A stretch of 64,000 nt of DNA from Phenylobacterium sp. (GCF_013822795.1 NZ_PNLB01000006.1:124001-188000); one strand, 5' to 3'; positions 42,886-52,351 are shown, numbered from the stretch's first letter. Notes: generated by a model not told the origin, from the letters alone. Numbers and translations are program-made.

Positions 42886-44243
42886 GCCGCGACGCCGGCC
42901 CGGGCGGGGATCGGCGGCGCGTAGCCGGCGGCCTTGGCGCGGGCCTCGCCGCGGACGATCTCCTTCAGCAGGTCGGCGACATAGACGCCGAAGTCGACCT
43001 GGATGGTGTGGCGCTTGGACCGGTAGTACTGGCCCAGATGCGCCTCCTCGTCGCGCGTGGTGGTCTCGGCCATCTCGGCCGGCGAGGGCGGCAGGTAGCG
43101 ACCGGCCAGATAGGCCGCGGCCAGCTTGGCCTGCTGCTCGGCGAAGTTGACCAGCGTCGGCAGCGGCTGGGCCAGGCCCATATAGAAGAGGTTGGGCACG
43201 GCCGGGTTCATCATCCGCTTGAACAGCGGCAGCCGATGATCGGCGTCCGGAACCAGGGCCGGATCATCGAAGAACGGGAAGCGCATGTCGTAGCCGGTGG
43301 CGAAGATGATCGCGTCGACGTCCTCGACACTGCCGTCGGCGAAGCGGACCTGGTCGCCCTCGAGCCGCTCGATCGCCGGCTTGAACTTCACGTCGCCGCA
43401 GCCGGCGCGGGTCAGGAACTCGCCCGACACCGACGGATGAGCCTCCAGCGGCTCGTGGTCGGGCTTGGGCAGGCCATAGTCCTCCATCTTGCCGATCGAC
43501 TTCTTGATGGCTGCGCGGGCCAGCGACAGGCCGAGCTTGCGCGGCATCCAGGAGGGCATGGCCGATTTGTCGGCCGGTCGGCCGTTCATGTACTTGGGCA
43601 GCACCCAGACGCCGCGGCGGGCCGAGACCCAGAGGTTCTTGGCGATCGGCCGCTGGGCGAGCTCGGAGGCGATGTCCATCGCCGAATTGCCCATGCCGAC
43701 CACGACGATGTTCTTGCCGCGCATGTCGACTGGGTCGAACGGGTCGCGATAGGCGTGGCTATGGAAGGCCGCGCCGTTGAACTCGCCGTCATAGTCGGGG
43801 ACGCGCGGGCTCCAGTGGTGGCCGTTGCAGACGAACAGCACGTCGTAGAGCCGGGTCTCGCCGGTCGACAGCCGCACCTCCCACAGGCCGTCGTCGGTGC
43901 GGCGGGCCTTCTCGACCGCAGTGTTGAAGGTGATGGTCTCGCGCAGGCCGAAGTGGTCGACGTAGTCCTTGAAGTACTGGAACAGCTGGGCGTGGTGCGG
44001 GAAGTCGGGCCAGTCGGCGGGGACCGGAAAATCTTCGAACGCCAGCCGCCACTTCGAGGTGTCGATGTGCAGGCTTTCGTAGCAGGCCGAGAGCCCGTTC
44101 GGATTGCGGTAGTACCAGTTGCCGCCGATGTCGTCCGACAGCTCGAAGCAGTCGTAGGGAATGCCGTGATCCTTCAGCCGCTTGGCGGTCGTGAAGCCCG
44201 AGCAGCCGGCGCCGATGATGCAGGCCTTTGGCGACTGAGCCAC
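42882..44243 (-). CDS. Flavin-containing monooxygenase
   Basis: The 453 aa protein starts with GTG behind AAGGGAGGA. An FAD Rossmann motif, IIGAGCSGFTTAK, lies at residues 9-21, an NADPH motif VVVGMGNSAMDIA near 182, and the FMO/BVMO-type stretch FHSHAYRDPF near 161-170. FMO-class enzymes oxygenate soft nitrogen or sulfur atoms or ketones. Its convergent placement against the dimethylformamidase-like gene, inside the regulon, suggests oxidation of an amine or sulfide part of the same substrate. It has no matching operator at its own start. Confidence 0.85.
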   Translation of the reverse strand: MAQSPKACIIGAGCSGFTTAKRLKDHGIPYDCFELSDDIGGNWYYRNPNGLSACYESLHIDTSKWRLAFEDFPVPADWPDFPHHAQLFQYFKDYVDHFGLRETITFNTAVEKARRTDDGLWEVRLSTGETRLYDVLFVCNGHHWSPRVPDYDGEFNGAAFHSHAYRDPFDPVDMRGKNIVVVGMGNSAMDIASELAQRPIAKNLWVSARRGVWVLPKYMNGRPADKSAMPSWMPRKLGLSLARAAIKKSIGKMEDYGLPKPDHEPLEAHPSVSGEFLTRAGCGDVKFKPAIERLEGDQVRFADGSVEDVDAIIFATGYDMRFPFFDDPALVPDADHRLPLFKRMMNPAVPNLFYMGLAQPLPTLVNFAEQQAKLAAAYLAGRYLPPSPAEMAETTTRDEEAHLGQYYRSKRHTIQVDFGVYVADLLKEIVRGEARAKAAGYAPPIPARAGVAA

Positions 44244-44319
44244 GGCGTCCTCCCTTGCATGACGTTGATTGGTCGGGAAGCTAGCGCCGGAGCGGCGCCG
44301 GCGCCTAGATTCACGTGGG

Positions 44320-44344
44320 GGAACCCGATGCGACGGCGGTCATT
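44320..44344 (+). promoter_or_regulatory. Candidate EcfG-type promoter of the hybrid histidine kinase
   Basis: GGAAC, then 16 bp, then CATT precedes the kinase GTG by about 55 bp. The alphaproteobacterial general stress sigma factor recognises GGAAC-N16/17-CGTT, so this has one mismatch in the -10 box. It is a weak call. Confidence 0.3.
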
Positions 44345-44399
44345 AGCCCTATCAAAGGGCGAGCGCCGGAGTTGCGGCGTTCGGGCGTAGGGGGAACAG

Positions 44400-45968
44400 G
44401 TGGGGCATTCAGTCGAGACGCCGCGGGCCGTGGACGAGCGGGTCTACGAGCGGCTGATCCAGTCAGTCGTCGACTATGCGATCTATATGCTTGATCTGGA
44501 CGGCCGGGTGGTCAGCTGGAACGCCGGCGCCGAGAAGATCAAGGGCTATGCCGCCGCCGAGATCATCGGCGACAATTTCGCCCGCTTCTACACGCCGGAG
44601 GATCGCGCCGCGGGCGCGCCGCAGAACGCCCTGCGGGTCGCCGGGGCCGAGGGGCGCTTCGCCGCCGAAGGCTGGCGCCTGCGCAAGGACGGCACGCGCT
44701 TTTGGGCCATGGTGGTCATCGACCCGGTGCGCGCCGACGGCGAACTGATCGGCTTCGCCAAGATCACCCGCGACATGACCGAGCTACGCGAAGCCCAGCT
44801 GGAGCTGGAACGCTCGCGCCAGGCGCTGTTCCAGGCCCAGAAGATGGAGGCGGTCGGCCAGTTGACTGGCGGCTTGGCCCACGACTTCAACAACCTGCTG
44901 ACCGGCGTGACCGGCAGTCTCGACCTGATGCGGCGGCGGCTGGACCAGGGCCGGATCAACGAGCTGGAGCGCTACATCACCGCCGCGCAGGGCGCGACCG
45001 CGCGGGCCGCGGCGCTGACCCACCGGTTGCTGGCCTTCTCGCGGCGCCAGCCCCTGCAGCCGAAGGCGGTCGACGCCAACAAGCTGGTGGCGGGCATGGA
45101 GGAGCTGGTTCGCCGCACGGTCGGACCAGGCGTCGTCGTGCAGACCGAGCTCAGCGCCGAGCTCTGGCCCTGCTACTGCGACCCCAACCAGCTCGAGAAC
45201 GCGATCCTCAACCTCTGCATCAACGGCCGGGACGCGATGGGCGAGGGCGGCCGGCTGATCATCGAGACGCTTAACGCCCTGATCGACGAGGCGGCGGGCG
45301 CCGATCGCGACATGCCTCCGGGGGAGTACGTGACGGTCGCCGTCAGCGACACCGGGCGCGGCATCAGCCCCGAGCTGCTGACACGGGTGTGCGAACCGTT
45401 CTTCACCACCAAGCCGGCCGGGAAGGGCACCGGGCTCGGCCTGTCGATGATCTACGGCTTCGCCAAGCAGTCCGGCGGACAAATCCGCATCTATTCCGAG
45501 GTCGGGGAAGGGACATCCGTCCGTATCTACCTGCCGCGCCATCAGGGCGATGCGCTGGCCGAGCAGCCGATCGGCCGGGCGGCAAGCCCGCCGGCCGGGC
45601 GCGGCGAGACGGTGCTGATCGTCGACGACGAGCCGACCATCCGCATGCTGGTCAGCGACACTCTGGCCGAGCTCGGTTACCAGGCCATCGAGGCGGCTGA
45701 CGCGGCGACCGGGCTGAAGTTGCTGGAATCGGACGTGGTCATCGACCTGCTGATCACCGATGTCGGCCTGCCCGGCGGCATGAACGGCAAGCAGATGGCC
45801 GACGCCGCGCGTCTGCGACGACCGGAGCTGAAGGTGATGTTCATCACCGGCTACACCGAGAACGCGGCGATCTCCAACGGCCGGCTGGAGCGCGGCATGC
45901 ACGTGCTGAGCAAGCCGTTCCCGATGGAGAAGCTGGCCACCCGCATCCGCGCGATCATCGAGGGCTAG
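44400..45968 (+). CDS. Hybrid histidine kinase (PAS-HisKA-HATPase-REC)
   Basis: The 522 aa protein begins at GTG behind GGGGGAACAG. A PAS domain comes first (about 15-130, VDYAIYMLDLDGRVVSWNAGAEK), then a HisKA domain with phospho-acceptor His161 in GGLAHDFNNLLTG, an ATPase domain (NAILNLCINGRDAM; GRGISPELL; GTGLGLSMIYGF), and a C-terminal receiver (VLIVDDEPTIR; acceptor Asp454 in LLITDVGLPGG). It has no TM segment, so it senses a cytoplasmic cue. No partner regulator is adjacent; the attached receiver may act on its own output chain. It ends 4 bp inside the convergent prolyl aminopeptidase gene. Confidence 0.93.
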   Translation: MGHSVETPRAVDERVYERLIQSVVDYAIYMLDLDGRVVSWNAGAEKIKGYAAAEIIGDNFARFYTPEDRAAGAPQNALRVAGAEGRFAAEGWRLRKDGTRFWAMVVIDPVRADGELIGFAKITRDMTELREAQLELERSRQALFQAQKMEAVGQLTGGLAHDFNNLLTGVTGSLDLMRRRLDQGRINELERYITAAQGATARAAALTHRLLAFSRRQPLQPKAVDANKLVAGMEELVRRTVGPGVVVQTELSAELWPCYCDPNQLENAILNLCINGRDAMGEGGRLIIETLNALIDEAAGADRDMPPGEYVTVAVSDTGRGISPELLTRVCEPFFTTKPAGKGTGLGLSMIYGFAKQSGGQIRIYSEVGEGTSVRIYLPRHQGDALAEQPIGRAASPPAGRGETVLIVDDEPTIRMLVSDTLAELGYQAIEAADAATGLKLLESDVVIDLLITDVGLPGGMNGKQMADAARLRRPELKVMFITGYTENAAISNGRLERGMHVLSKPFPMEKLATRIRAIIEG

Positions 45969-47044
45969 AGCCGCGGCAGGCCGTCCATGATCGCGGTCAG
46001 CGCCATGGCGGTCTGGCGCTCCATGGCGCTGTGACCGGCGTTGGTCATGATGAAGGTCGCTGGCGGCGCGCCGAGCTCGGTGAGGGTCGCGGCCAGGCGC
46101 GAGGCCTGGGGCAGGGGACAGACCTGGTCGAACCGGCCGTGGACGATGTGGATCGGGACGCCGGCCAGCGCCGCGGCGTGGCGCACGATGTAGTCGGGCT
46201 CGAGGAACAGGTCATTGGCGAAGAAGTGCGCCTCGATCTGCGCGAAGCTGAGCGCGAAGTCCGGCTCGCCGAACTTTCCGGAGTCGGCGTTGTCGGGGAT
46301 CATGTTCGAGATCGTGCCTTCCCAGACCGACCAGGCCACGGCGGCCTGCAGCTGCCGCTCGCGCTCGGCCTCAGACTGCGGGATCATGTCGAAGATAGCC
46401 TTGTAGGCGCCCATGATGTCGCCGCGGTCGGCGGGTGGGATGACCTCGACAAAGGCCTTCCATTCCTCGGGATAGGTCACGTAGGCGCCCGGCTCGGTCA
46501 GCGCGAACGGCGTCTCGGCGAACACCGCCGCATTGCCCTGGTACATGTAGAGCAGGTCCTCGCGGGTGCCGAGGAAGATGCCGCGCAGGACCAGCGAGGC
46601 GACGTTCTGCGGATGGCGGATGGCGTAGACCAGCGCCAGGGTGCTGCCCCAGCTGCCGCCGAACACGTGCATCTTGCCGTCGATCGCCAGCGCCGTGCGC
46701 AGGGCGTTGATGTCGTCGACCAGATGGTCGGTCGTATTGTCGGACAGCGCGATCTTCGGCCCGGCCGAGGCGACAGTCGGCACGCTCTTCCCGCAGCCGC
46801 GCTGATCGAACAGGATCACCCGATAGCGATCCGGATTGAAGAACCGCGACATCACAGGGGCGCACGCGCCGCCCGGGCCGCCATGCAGGAACATCACCGG
46901 CTCGCCGTCCGGGTTCCCGTACTCTTCCCAATAGAGCTTGTGCCCGGGCGACACCGCCAGCAGGCCCGAGCGGTTCGCCTGAGCCTGGGGGTAGGACCAC
47001 TGGTCAGTGATCTTGCTCGTCGCCTGCAGTTTCGAGAAGTCCAC
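45965..47044 (-). CDS. pip: Prolyl aminopeptidase
   Basis: This S33-family serine peptidase removes N-terminal proline. The 359 aa protein contains HGGPGGACAPVMSRFF (oxyanion), DQRGCGKSVP, the nucleophile motif GGSWGSTLALVYA, a late Asp in VHGRFDQVCP and a His in NAGHSAM. These are all diagnostic for Pip. The start is GTG at 47044 behind GGAGCAGG. It follows the aromatic operon on the same strand after 75 bp but is probably not functionally tied to it. Confidence 0.93.
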   Translation of the reverse strand: MDFSKLQATSKITDQWSYPQAQANRSGLLAVSPGHKLYWEEYGNPDGEPVMFLHGGPGGACAPVMSRFFNPDRYRVILFDQRGCGKSVPTVASAGPKIALSDNTTDHLVDDINALRTALAIDGKMHVFGGSWGSTLALVYAIRHPQNVASLVLRGIFLGTREDLLYMYQGNAAVFAETPFALTEPGAYVTYPEEWKAFVEVIPPADRGDIMGAYKAIFDMIPQSEAERERQLQAAVAWSVWEGTISNMIPDNADSGKFGEPDFALSFAQIEAHFFANDLFLEPDYIVRHAAALAGVPIHIVHGRFDQVCPLPQASRLAATLTELGAPPATFIMTNAGHSAMERQTAMALTAIMDGLPRL

Positions 47045-47119
47045 GGGCCTGCTCCGATTACGTCGCGTTCGCCGGGGCTTGGACCCGGACGGGGGCCGTG
47101 GTCAACCCACCAGGCCTTT

Positions 47120-48679
47120 TCAGCTGTCGACGAGCAGCGCCCGCAACTCGGCCTTGGCGACCTTCTCCAGCGTCGATCGCGGCAGGCTCTCCACCAGCCG
47201 GATCTCGTGCGGCTGCTTGAAGCTGGCGAGCGCCTGGGCGCAGGCGGCGAGGATCCGGGCCTCAAGCCCAGGTTCCGCCCCGGCGGCGGGGATCACGAAC
47301 GCCACCGGCGCCTCGTCGAGCATCGGATGGCGCTTGGCGACGACGGCGACCTCTGCGACGCCGGGGACGGCGGCGATCACGCGCTCGATCTCTGAGGCCG
47401 CGACGTTCTCGCCGCCGACCTTCAGCATGTCCTTCGAGCGGTCGGCGAAGTAGAGGAAGCCGTCCAGCCCCAGCCGCACGCGGTCGCCGGTGATGAACAA
47501 GCCATCCTCGCGGAAGGCCGCCGCGGTCGCCGCGGGATCGCCGGCGTACTCCTTGAATAGCGACAAGCCGCGCTGACCGCCGACGAACAGGTCGCCGGTC
47601 TCGCCGGGCGCCACGGGCTGTCCGTCATCGTCCAGGACGTGAATGTCGTAGCCGGGGGCAGGCCGGCCCATCGACATCGGCGCGTCCGGTTGCCGGGCCG
47701 AGCCGACCGTGCCGTGGGCGATGGTCTCGGTCATGCCCCACCAGCCGATGGTCTTGACCCCGAAATGCTTGTCCCAGGCCGGCTCGCAGATCGCATTGCC
47801 CCAGAACCGGTAGCTGTGCGACGGCGGCAACGGCTGGGCCGCCAGCGCCTTGACGCAGAACGGCACCACAGACGTCCAGGTCGCCCCGTGCTTCAGCGAC
47901 GCCGGCCAGAACCGCGAGGCCGAGAACCGCGGCATCAGCACCACATGGGCTCCGGCCCACAACGAGGCCAGCACCGAATAAGCCTGGGCGTTGGTGTGGA
48001 AGAGCGGCAGGTGGGTTAGGTGGACGTCGTCCGGCCTCAGGTCCTCGTTCTGCGCGCAGGACTTGGCGCCCCACAGAGCATTGCCGTGGGTCCAGAGCAC
48101 CGCCTTCGGCCGCGCCGTGGTCCCCGAGGTGTACTGGATGGCGAAATCCGCCCAGGGATCATGCGGCCGCTCGCTGAGTGAGCCCGGGTCGGCGTCGATC
48201 GCCGCGAAGGGTTCGAAGCCCGAAGGGGCCTCGGCCGGGGCGCCGTTGTCGGTCTCGGTGACGACGCGCCAGCCAAGCCCCGGCGCCGCCCCGGCGACCA
48301 GGGCGGCGAACCGCGGCTGAGTGATCGCGCCGACCGCGCCGCTGTGCTCGGCGAAGTAAGCGATCTCGTCGGCGCTGGACTTGGCGTTGGTGGTCACCGC
48401 AACCGCGCCGGCATAGGCGCAGCCCAGCCAGGCGATCACCGACTCCGGGCAGTTGTCGAGATGGACCAGCACCCGGTCGTCAGGCCGCACGCCGCGCGCC
48501 TGCAAACCGGCCGCGAACCGGCGCAGGGCCTCGGCGAAAGCGTCGTAGGTCCAGCTACGAGGCTCGCCCTCGAAGGGCTCCCAGCTCAGCCAGGGCCGGC
48601 CGGCCTGCATGCGCGCCTGGTTGTCGACCAGGGTGCGGATGTCCATGCCCGCGAAGGGCGAGATCGGACGCGGGCTCAA
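47120..48679 (-). CDS. AMP-forming acyl/aryl-CoA ligase
   Basis: The 519 aa adenylate-forming enzyme has the P-loop-like YTSGTTARPKAVLWTHGN, the WWGMTETIAHGT motif, TGDRVRLGLDGFLYFADRSKDMLKVGGENV hinge, and the C-terminal catalytic lysine in STLEKVAKAEL. It starts with TTG (48679) on the tetR stop (TTGA), with GGGAG at good spacing; an in-frame ATG at 48646 would shorten it by 11. It resembles crotonobetaine/aryl-CoA ligases. It would activate an aromatic acid or a ring-cleavage product as the last gene of the operon. Confidence 0.9.
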   Translation of the reverse strand: MSPRPISPFAGMDIRTLVDNQARMQAGRPWLSWEPFEGEPRSWTYDAFAEALRRFAAGLQARGVRPDDRVLVHLDNCPESVIAWLGCAYAGAVAVTTNAKSSADEIAYFAEHSGAVGAITQPRFAALVAGAAPGLGWRVVTETDNGAPAEAPSGFEPFAAIDADPGSLSERPHDPWADFAIQYTSGTTARPKAVLWTHGNALWGAKSCAQNEDLRPDDVHLTHLPLFHTNAQAYSVLASLWAGAHVVLMPRFSASRFWPASLKHGATWTSVVPFCVKALAAQPLPPSHSYRFWGNAICEPAWDKHFGVKTIGWWGMTETIAHGTVGSARQPDAPMSMGRPAPGYDIHVLDDDGQPVAPGETGDLFVGGQRGLSLFKEYAGDPAATAAAFREDGLFITGDRVRLGLDGFLYFADRSKDMLKVGGENVAASEIERVIAAVPGVAEVAVVAKRHPMLDEAPVAFVIPAAGAEPGLEARILAACAQALASFKQPHEIRLVESLPRSTLEKVAKAELRALLVDS

Positions 48680-49344
48680 TGGGCCGCTCCCTTGGCTGGC
48701 GGCGCGTCCTGGAACGCGCCCTGGCGAACGATTTCGTCGGCGGCCTGCGCGGCTATGGCTTCGGGTTCCGCGCCGGGCACGCCCAGGCCGCGCAGCAGCA
48801 GCGTGCCCATCTGCTGGGCCAGGCTGACGGCGAACGGCGCCGTCGGCTCCTGGGTCACGCGGATCAGCGCCAGCTGGGCAATGCCGAGCACGAACAGCAC
48901 GCCAGATTCCGTCGTCGCCACCGCGAAGCGACCCTGGGCCAGGCCGTCGGCGATGTCGTCGACCAGCCCCTTGTTCAGCGGCGTGGAGATCGAGGTGTGC
49001 CCGCTGTGCATGCGCACCAGCACCCCCGCCCGCTCTGGATCATCAACCGCATAGCGCAGGTAGACGCAAACCGCTCGGGCCATGCGCTTGGCGGGATCGG
49101 CGACCCCGGCGTTGGCGCGGGTCACCGCGCGCTCGACCTCGGCGCGGATCTCGGCGGTGATCTCGCGGACCAGCGCGTCGCGGTCGGGGAAGTGGTTGTA
49201 GAAGCTGCCTTTGGAGACCTCGGCAGCCTGGACGATGTCGTCGATCGCCACCGCGTCCACCGGATGCTCGCAGAACAGCCGCCGTCCGGCCGCCACCAGC
49301 GCCGCCCGCGTCTGCTGCGCCCGCTCGATCCGCTTGCCGCTCAC
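48676..49344 (-). CDS. TetR-family regulator of the aromatic operon
   Basis: The frame is open to 49698, but homology starts at SGKRIERAQQTRAALVAAG, so I place the start at the GTG at 49344, 5 bp after the GST stop. The 222 aa protein has the TetR helix-turn-helix VAIDDIVQAAEVSKGSFYNHFPDRDALV (about 28-55). Being the fifth gene of the operon it is probably autoregulated, and the TGAC-N6-GTCA palindromes upstream of the operon are the natural targets. Confidence 0.9.
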   Translation of the reverse strand: MSGKRIERAQQTRAALVAAGRRLFCEHPVDAVAIDDIVQAAEVSKGSFYNHFPDRDALVREITAEIRAEVERAVTRANAGVADPAKRMARAVCVYLRYAVDDPERAGVLVRMHSGHTSISTPLNKGLVDDIADGLAQGRFAVATTESGVLFVLGIAQLALIRVTQEPTAPFAVSLAQQMGTLLLRGLGVPGAEPEAIAAQAADEIVRQGAFQDAPPAKGAAH

Positions 49345-49349
49345 CGCCC

Positions 49350-49982
49350 CTAGCCCTCCGCCATCAGCTTCATCTCCTCGCCGAGTATGGCGGCGAGCGC
49401 CGGGCGGGCCAGCATCCTTTGCTGAAACGCATCGAGGTTCGGCAGCGGCGGCAGCTTGCCGGCCACCGCCGGGGCTCCGCGCCACAGCAGAAACACCAGC
49501 AGATAGAGGTCGCAAAGGCTGAAGTCGCCCAGCAGATAATCCTGCTCGGCCAGATGTGCGTCGACCTCCTGCAGCGCCGCCCCGACCCGCGCCACATGCA
49601 CGGCCCGGACAGCCGTAGGATCGCAGCCCTCGAACGCCTCGGCCCGCAAGGCGCCGGTATAGGCCGCATGCACCGTGCTCGACAGGAACGAGAGCCACGC
49701 CTGGGCTTGAGCCCGCGCAAAGGACCCCGCCGGCGGCAGCAGCCCGGCCTGCGGGGCCAGGTCAGCGATGAACGGCAAGATCGCGGTCGACTCGGTGATC
49801 ACGCCGTCGTCGGTCTGCAGGGCCGGAACCTTGCCGCGCGGATTGATCTGCAGGTAGGCCTCGGCGCGGTTTTCGCCGCGGGCGGTGCGGACGACGGCGA
49901 CCTCGTGGGTCAGGCCGGCCTCAGCCAGGGCGAAGCGGCTGGCGAGCGAGCAGGCCATGGGCGCGTGGTGCAGACGTAGCAT
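49350..49982 (-). CDS. Glutathione S-transferase family protein
   Basis: This 210 aa protein has a thioredoxin-like N-terminal half (MLRLHHAPMACSLASRFALAEAG; NPRGKVPALQTDDGVITESTAI, with cis-Pro and the ESTA glutathione motif) and an all-helical C-terminal half. GSTs in aromatic operons often isomerise maleylpyruvate/maleylacetoacetate or handle reactive products. Which applies here is not visible. Confidence 0.88.
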   Translation of the reverse strand: MLRLHHAPMACSLASRFALAEAGLTHEVAVVRTARGENRAEAYLQINPRGKVPALQTDDGVITESTAILPFIADLAPQAGLLPPAGSFARAQAQAWLSFLSSTVHAAYTGALRAEAFEGCDPTAVRAVHVARVGAALQEVDAHLAEQDYLLGDFSLCDLYLLVFLLWRGAPAVAGKLPPLPNLDAFQQRMLARPALAAILGEEMKLMAEG

Positions 49983-49990
49983 GAAGACTC

Positions 49991-51466
49991 CTAGACGGGA
50001 CGCAGCGCGCGACGATACGCGGCCGCCAACGCGGCCGGCTCGCCGGCCCCGAAAACATAGCGATCAGGCCTGACCAGTACGGCCGAGGCGCCGTGACGGT
50101 CCAGCCAGGCGTCGATGTCCTGGGCGAACGGCGCAAGGCGGGGATCCGAAAGCGCGATAGCGAAGTCGGCCGCCTCCGGACAAGGCTCGCGGGCGATCAG
50201 CCACGGCCCCTCGCCGATAGCGTCGTCCAGCCTGCCGGCCTGGGCGCAAACCGGCTGCGGGAACAGCGCGCCAGCGCCTGACGCGCCGGTCATGACCGCG
50301 GCGCTGGCCAGCGCCGCGGGCGCGGCCGGGGGCAGGGGAGCGACGCCCGCAGCGCGCTGGGCCAGCATCCCCGCGTCCCGCTGGGCCGCCAGTTCCGGGT
50401 CTTGGGTGCAGACCACCCGGCCCATGCCGATGGCCAACTCGATATAGGTCCGCACGTGCGGTTCGCGTTCGGCCTGATAGGTGTCGAGCAGGGCGTCGTC
50501 CGCCTCGCCGCGCAGCACGACGCGAAGCTTCCAGGCGAGGTTGGCCGCATCGCGCAGCCCCGAACACATGCCCTGACCGGCGAAGGGCGGCATCTGGTGG
50601 GCGGAGTCGCCGGCCAGCAGCACGCGCCCTGCGCGCCAGTCCTTGGCGACTAGGCCGTGGAAGCGATAGACGGCCTTGCGCTCGAGGCGCACCGGCCCGC
50701 AGTCCCAGGCCTCGATCAACGGCGTGATGAAGCCGTCGTCCAGCACCTGCTCGGCGGTTTCGCCCGGCAGCAGCATGAATTCCCAGCGGTGCCGGCCCGG
50801 CCCCATCAGCACGCAGGTGGTCGGGCGGGCCGGATCGCAGATCTGCAGGTTCACGTCGGGCAGCCGCGCGCCCGGCTCGACGACCGCGTCGATCACCAGC
50901 CAGGGTTCGTCGAAGCGATAATCGTCGAGCGCCCCGCCGATCGCCTCGCGCACCGCGCTGGAGGCGCCGTCGCAGCCGACCAGGTAGCGGGCGCGGATCT
51001 GCGTCTCGCCGTCGGGCCCGGCGAACGTCGCCGTCACGCCGTCGGCGTACTGCTCCAAACGTACGAAGCGATGGGCCAGGCGCATCTGGGCCAACGGATC
51101 AGCCTCCAGCCGCTCGCGCAGCGCGTTCTCGACCGCCGGCTGGTGGAACATGTAGCCGGCCGCCCAGCCGCACGGGGCCAGTTGCGGCAGGTCGATCCGC
51201 ATCAGCACCTGACCGTCGGCCGCCCGAAACTCGTAGGCCGGCGCCGCCTGGGCGTTGCGCCCGACCTCCTCGGCGATCCCGACCTGCTGGAACAGCCGCA
51301 TGATCTCGTGATCGAAGTGCGCGGCGCGGGGCAGCGGGTAGACGGCCGTGTCCTTGTCCAGGGCGATGGCGCTGACGCCGCTGCGGGCCAGCAGCAGCGC
51401 AAGCATCGCCCCGACCGGCCCCAGCCCGACCACCAGGACATCGCAGTCGAAGCCCTCGTCAGCCAC
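49991..51466 (-). CDS. FAD-dependent aromatic-ring hydroxylase (MhpA/PheA-like)
   Basis: The start is GTG 51466, overlapping the FAH-family stop by 8 bp; upstream in-frame residues lack homology. The 491 aa class A flavoprotein monooxygenase has DVLVVGLGPVGAMLALLLARSG (FAD), a RYLVGCDGASSAVREAIG DG motif, and VLLAGDSAHQMPPFAGQGMCSGLRDAANLAWKL with the GD motif. It should hydroxylate a phenolic substrate with NAD(P)H, making the catechol-type substrate of the dioxygenase encoded two genes earlier. Confidence 0.92.
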   Translation of the reverse strand: MADEGFDCDVLVVGLGPVGAMLALLLARSGVSAIALDKDTAVYPLPRAAHFDHEIMRLFQQVGIAEEVGRNAQAAPAYEFRAADGQVLMRIDLPQLAPCGWAAGYMFHQPAVENALRERLEADPLAQMRLAHRFVRLEQYADGVTATFAGPDGETQIRARYLVGCDGASSAVREAIGGALDDYRFDEPWLVIDAVVEPGARLPDVNLQICDPARPTTCVLMGPGRHRWEFMLLPGETAEQVLDDGFITPLIEAWDCGPVRLERKAVYRFHGLVAKDWRAGRVLLAGDSAHQMPPFAGQGMCSGLRDAANLAWKLRVVLRGEADDALLDTYQAEREPHVRTYIELAIGMGRVVCTQDPELAAQRDAGMLAQRAAGVAPLPPAAPAALASAAVMTGASGAGALFPQPVCAQAGRLDDAIGEGPWLIAREPCPEAADFAIALSDPRLAPFAQDIDAWLDRHGASAVLVRPDRYVFGAGEPAALAAAYRRALRPV

Positions 51467-52325
51467 GGTCGGGCTCCGGCGCACAGGGGTTCTCGATGGC
51501 GCCAAGCTGGTCGATCTCGATGCGCACCACGTCGCCGGCCTTGAGGAACTGCATCGGCTTCATCGCTGCGCCGATGCCGCCGGGCGTGCCGGTGAAGATC
51601 AGGTCGCCGGGCTCCAGGGTCATGGCCTGCGACAGGTGTTCGATCTGATCCCAGACATTGAACACCAGATGCTGGGTGTTGGAGTTCTGCCGCGTCTCGC
51701 CGTTGACCTGGCAGCGGATGCCGAGCGCATGCGGATCGGCGACCTCGTCGGCCGTGGTGATCCACGGGCCGAACGGAGCGTGGGTGTCGAAGGACTTGCC
51801 GATCACCCATTGCGGGGTGCGGTGCTGCCAGGCGCGCTCAGTGGCGTCGTTGCCGACGCAGTAGCCGAACACTGCCTGAGCTGCGTTCGCCTTGGCGATG
51901 TGGCGGCCGCCGGCGCCGATCACCGCCACCATCTCGGCCTCGTAGTCGAGCGCTTGGGAGACCTTCGGCACGTCGATCGGATCGAAGGGGCCGTTGGCTG
52001 CCGTCGGGGCCTTGGAGAACCAGACCTGATGCTCGGGCGTGCCCAGATTGCTCTCGGCGATGTGGTCGGCGTAGTTCAGGCCGATGGCCATGATCTTGCC
52101 CGGGCGCCGGATCGGGGCCAGCAGGCGGACCTGGTCCAGGGGCACGGCGCCGGCCGCCGCCGCCTCGATGGCGCGGACCTCCCGCTCCACCTGCGGCCAG
52201 GCCGCGATCAGGCCGATCATGTCGGCCGGCAGGCCAGGCGCCGCGCGGTTAAGCGGCATGATGCGGTCGCCGGCGACAACGCCGAGTTCCGGCGCCCCGC
52301 CGGCCTGGAAGGTCGCGAGCTTCAT
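51459..52325 (-). CDS. Fumarylacetoacetate hydrolase family protein
   Basis: The 288 aa protein starts at the ATG at 52325 with GGAGA upstream. It has the FAH-superfamily core: IGLNYADHIAESN, metal ligands in LDYEAEMVAVIG (ExE), the FGPWITTADEV loop and a TGTPGGIGAAM motif. In ring-cleavage operons such enzymes hydrolyse the C-C bond of the opened ring product (for example acylpyruvates) or act as decarboxylase/hydratase. The exact reaction depends on the unknown substrate. Confidence 0.9.
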   Translation of the reverse strand: MKLATFQAGGAPELGVVAGDRIMPLNRAAPGLPADMIGLIAAWPQVEREVRAIEAAAAGAVPLDQVRLLAPIRRPGKIMAIGLNYADHIAESNLGTPEHQVWFSKAPTAANGPFDPIDVPKVSQALDYEAEMVAVIGAGGRHIAKANAAQAVFGYCVGNDATERAWQHRTPQWVIGKSFDTHAPFGPWITTADEVADPHALGIRCQVNGETRQNSNTQHLVFNVWDQIEHLSQAMTLEPGDLIFTGTPGGIGAAMKPMQFLKAGDVVRIEIDQLGAIENPCAPEPDRG

Positions 52326-52351
52326 GCAAGGTTCTCCGTAAAATCTGCCGC

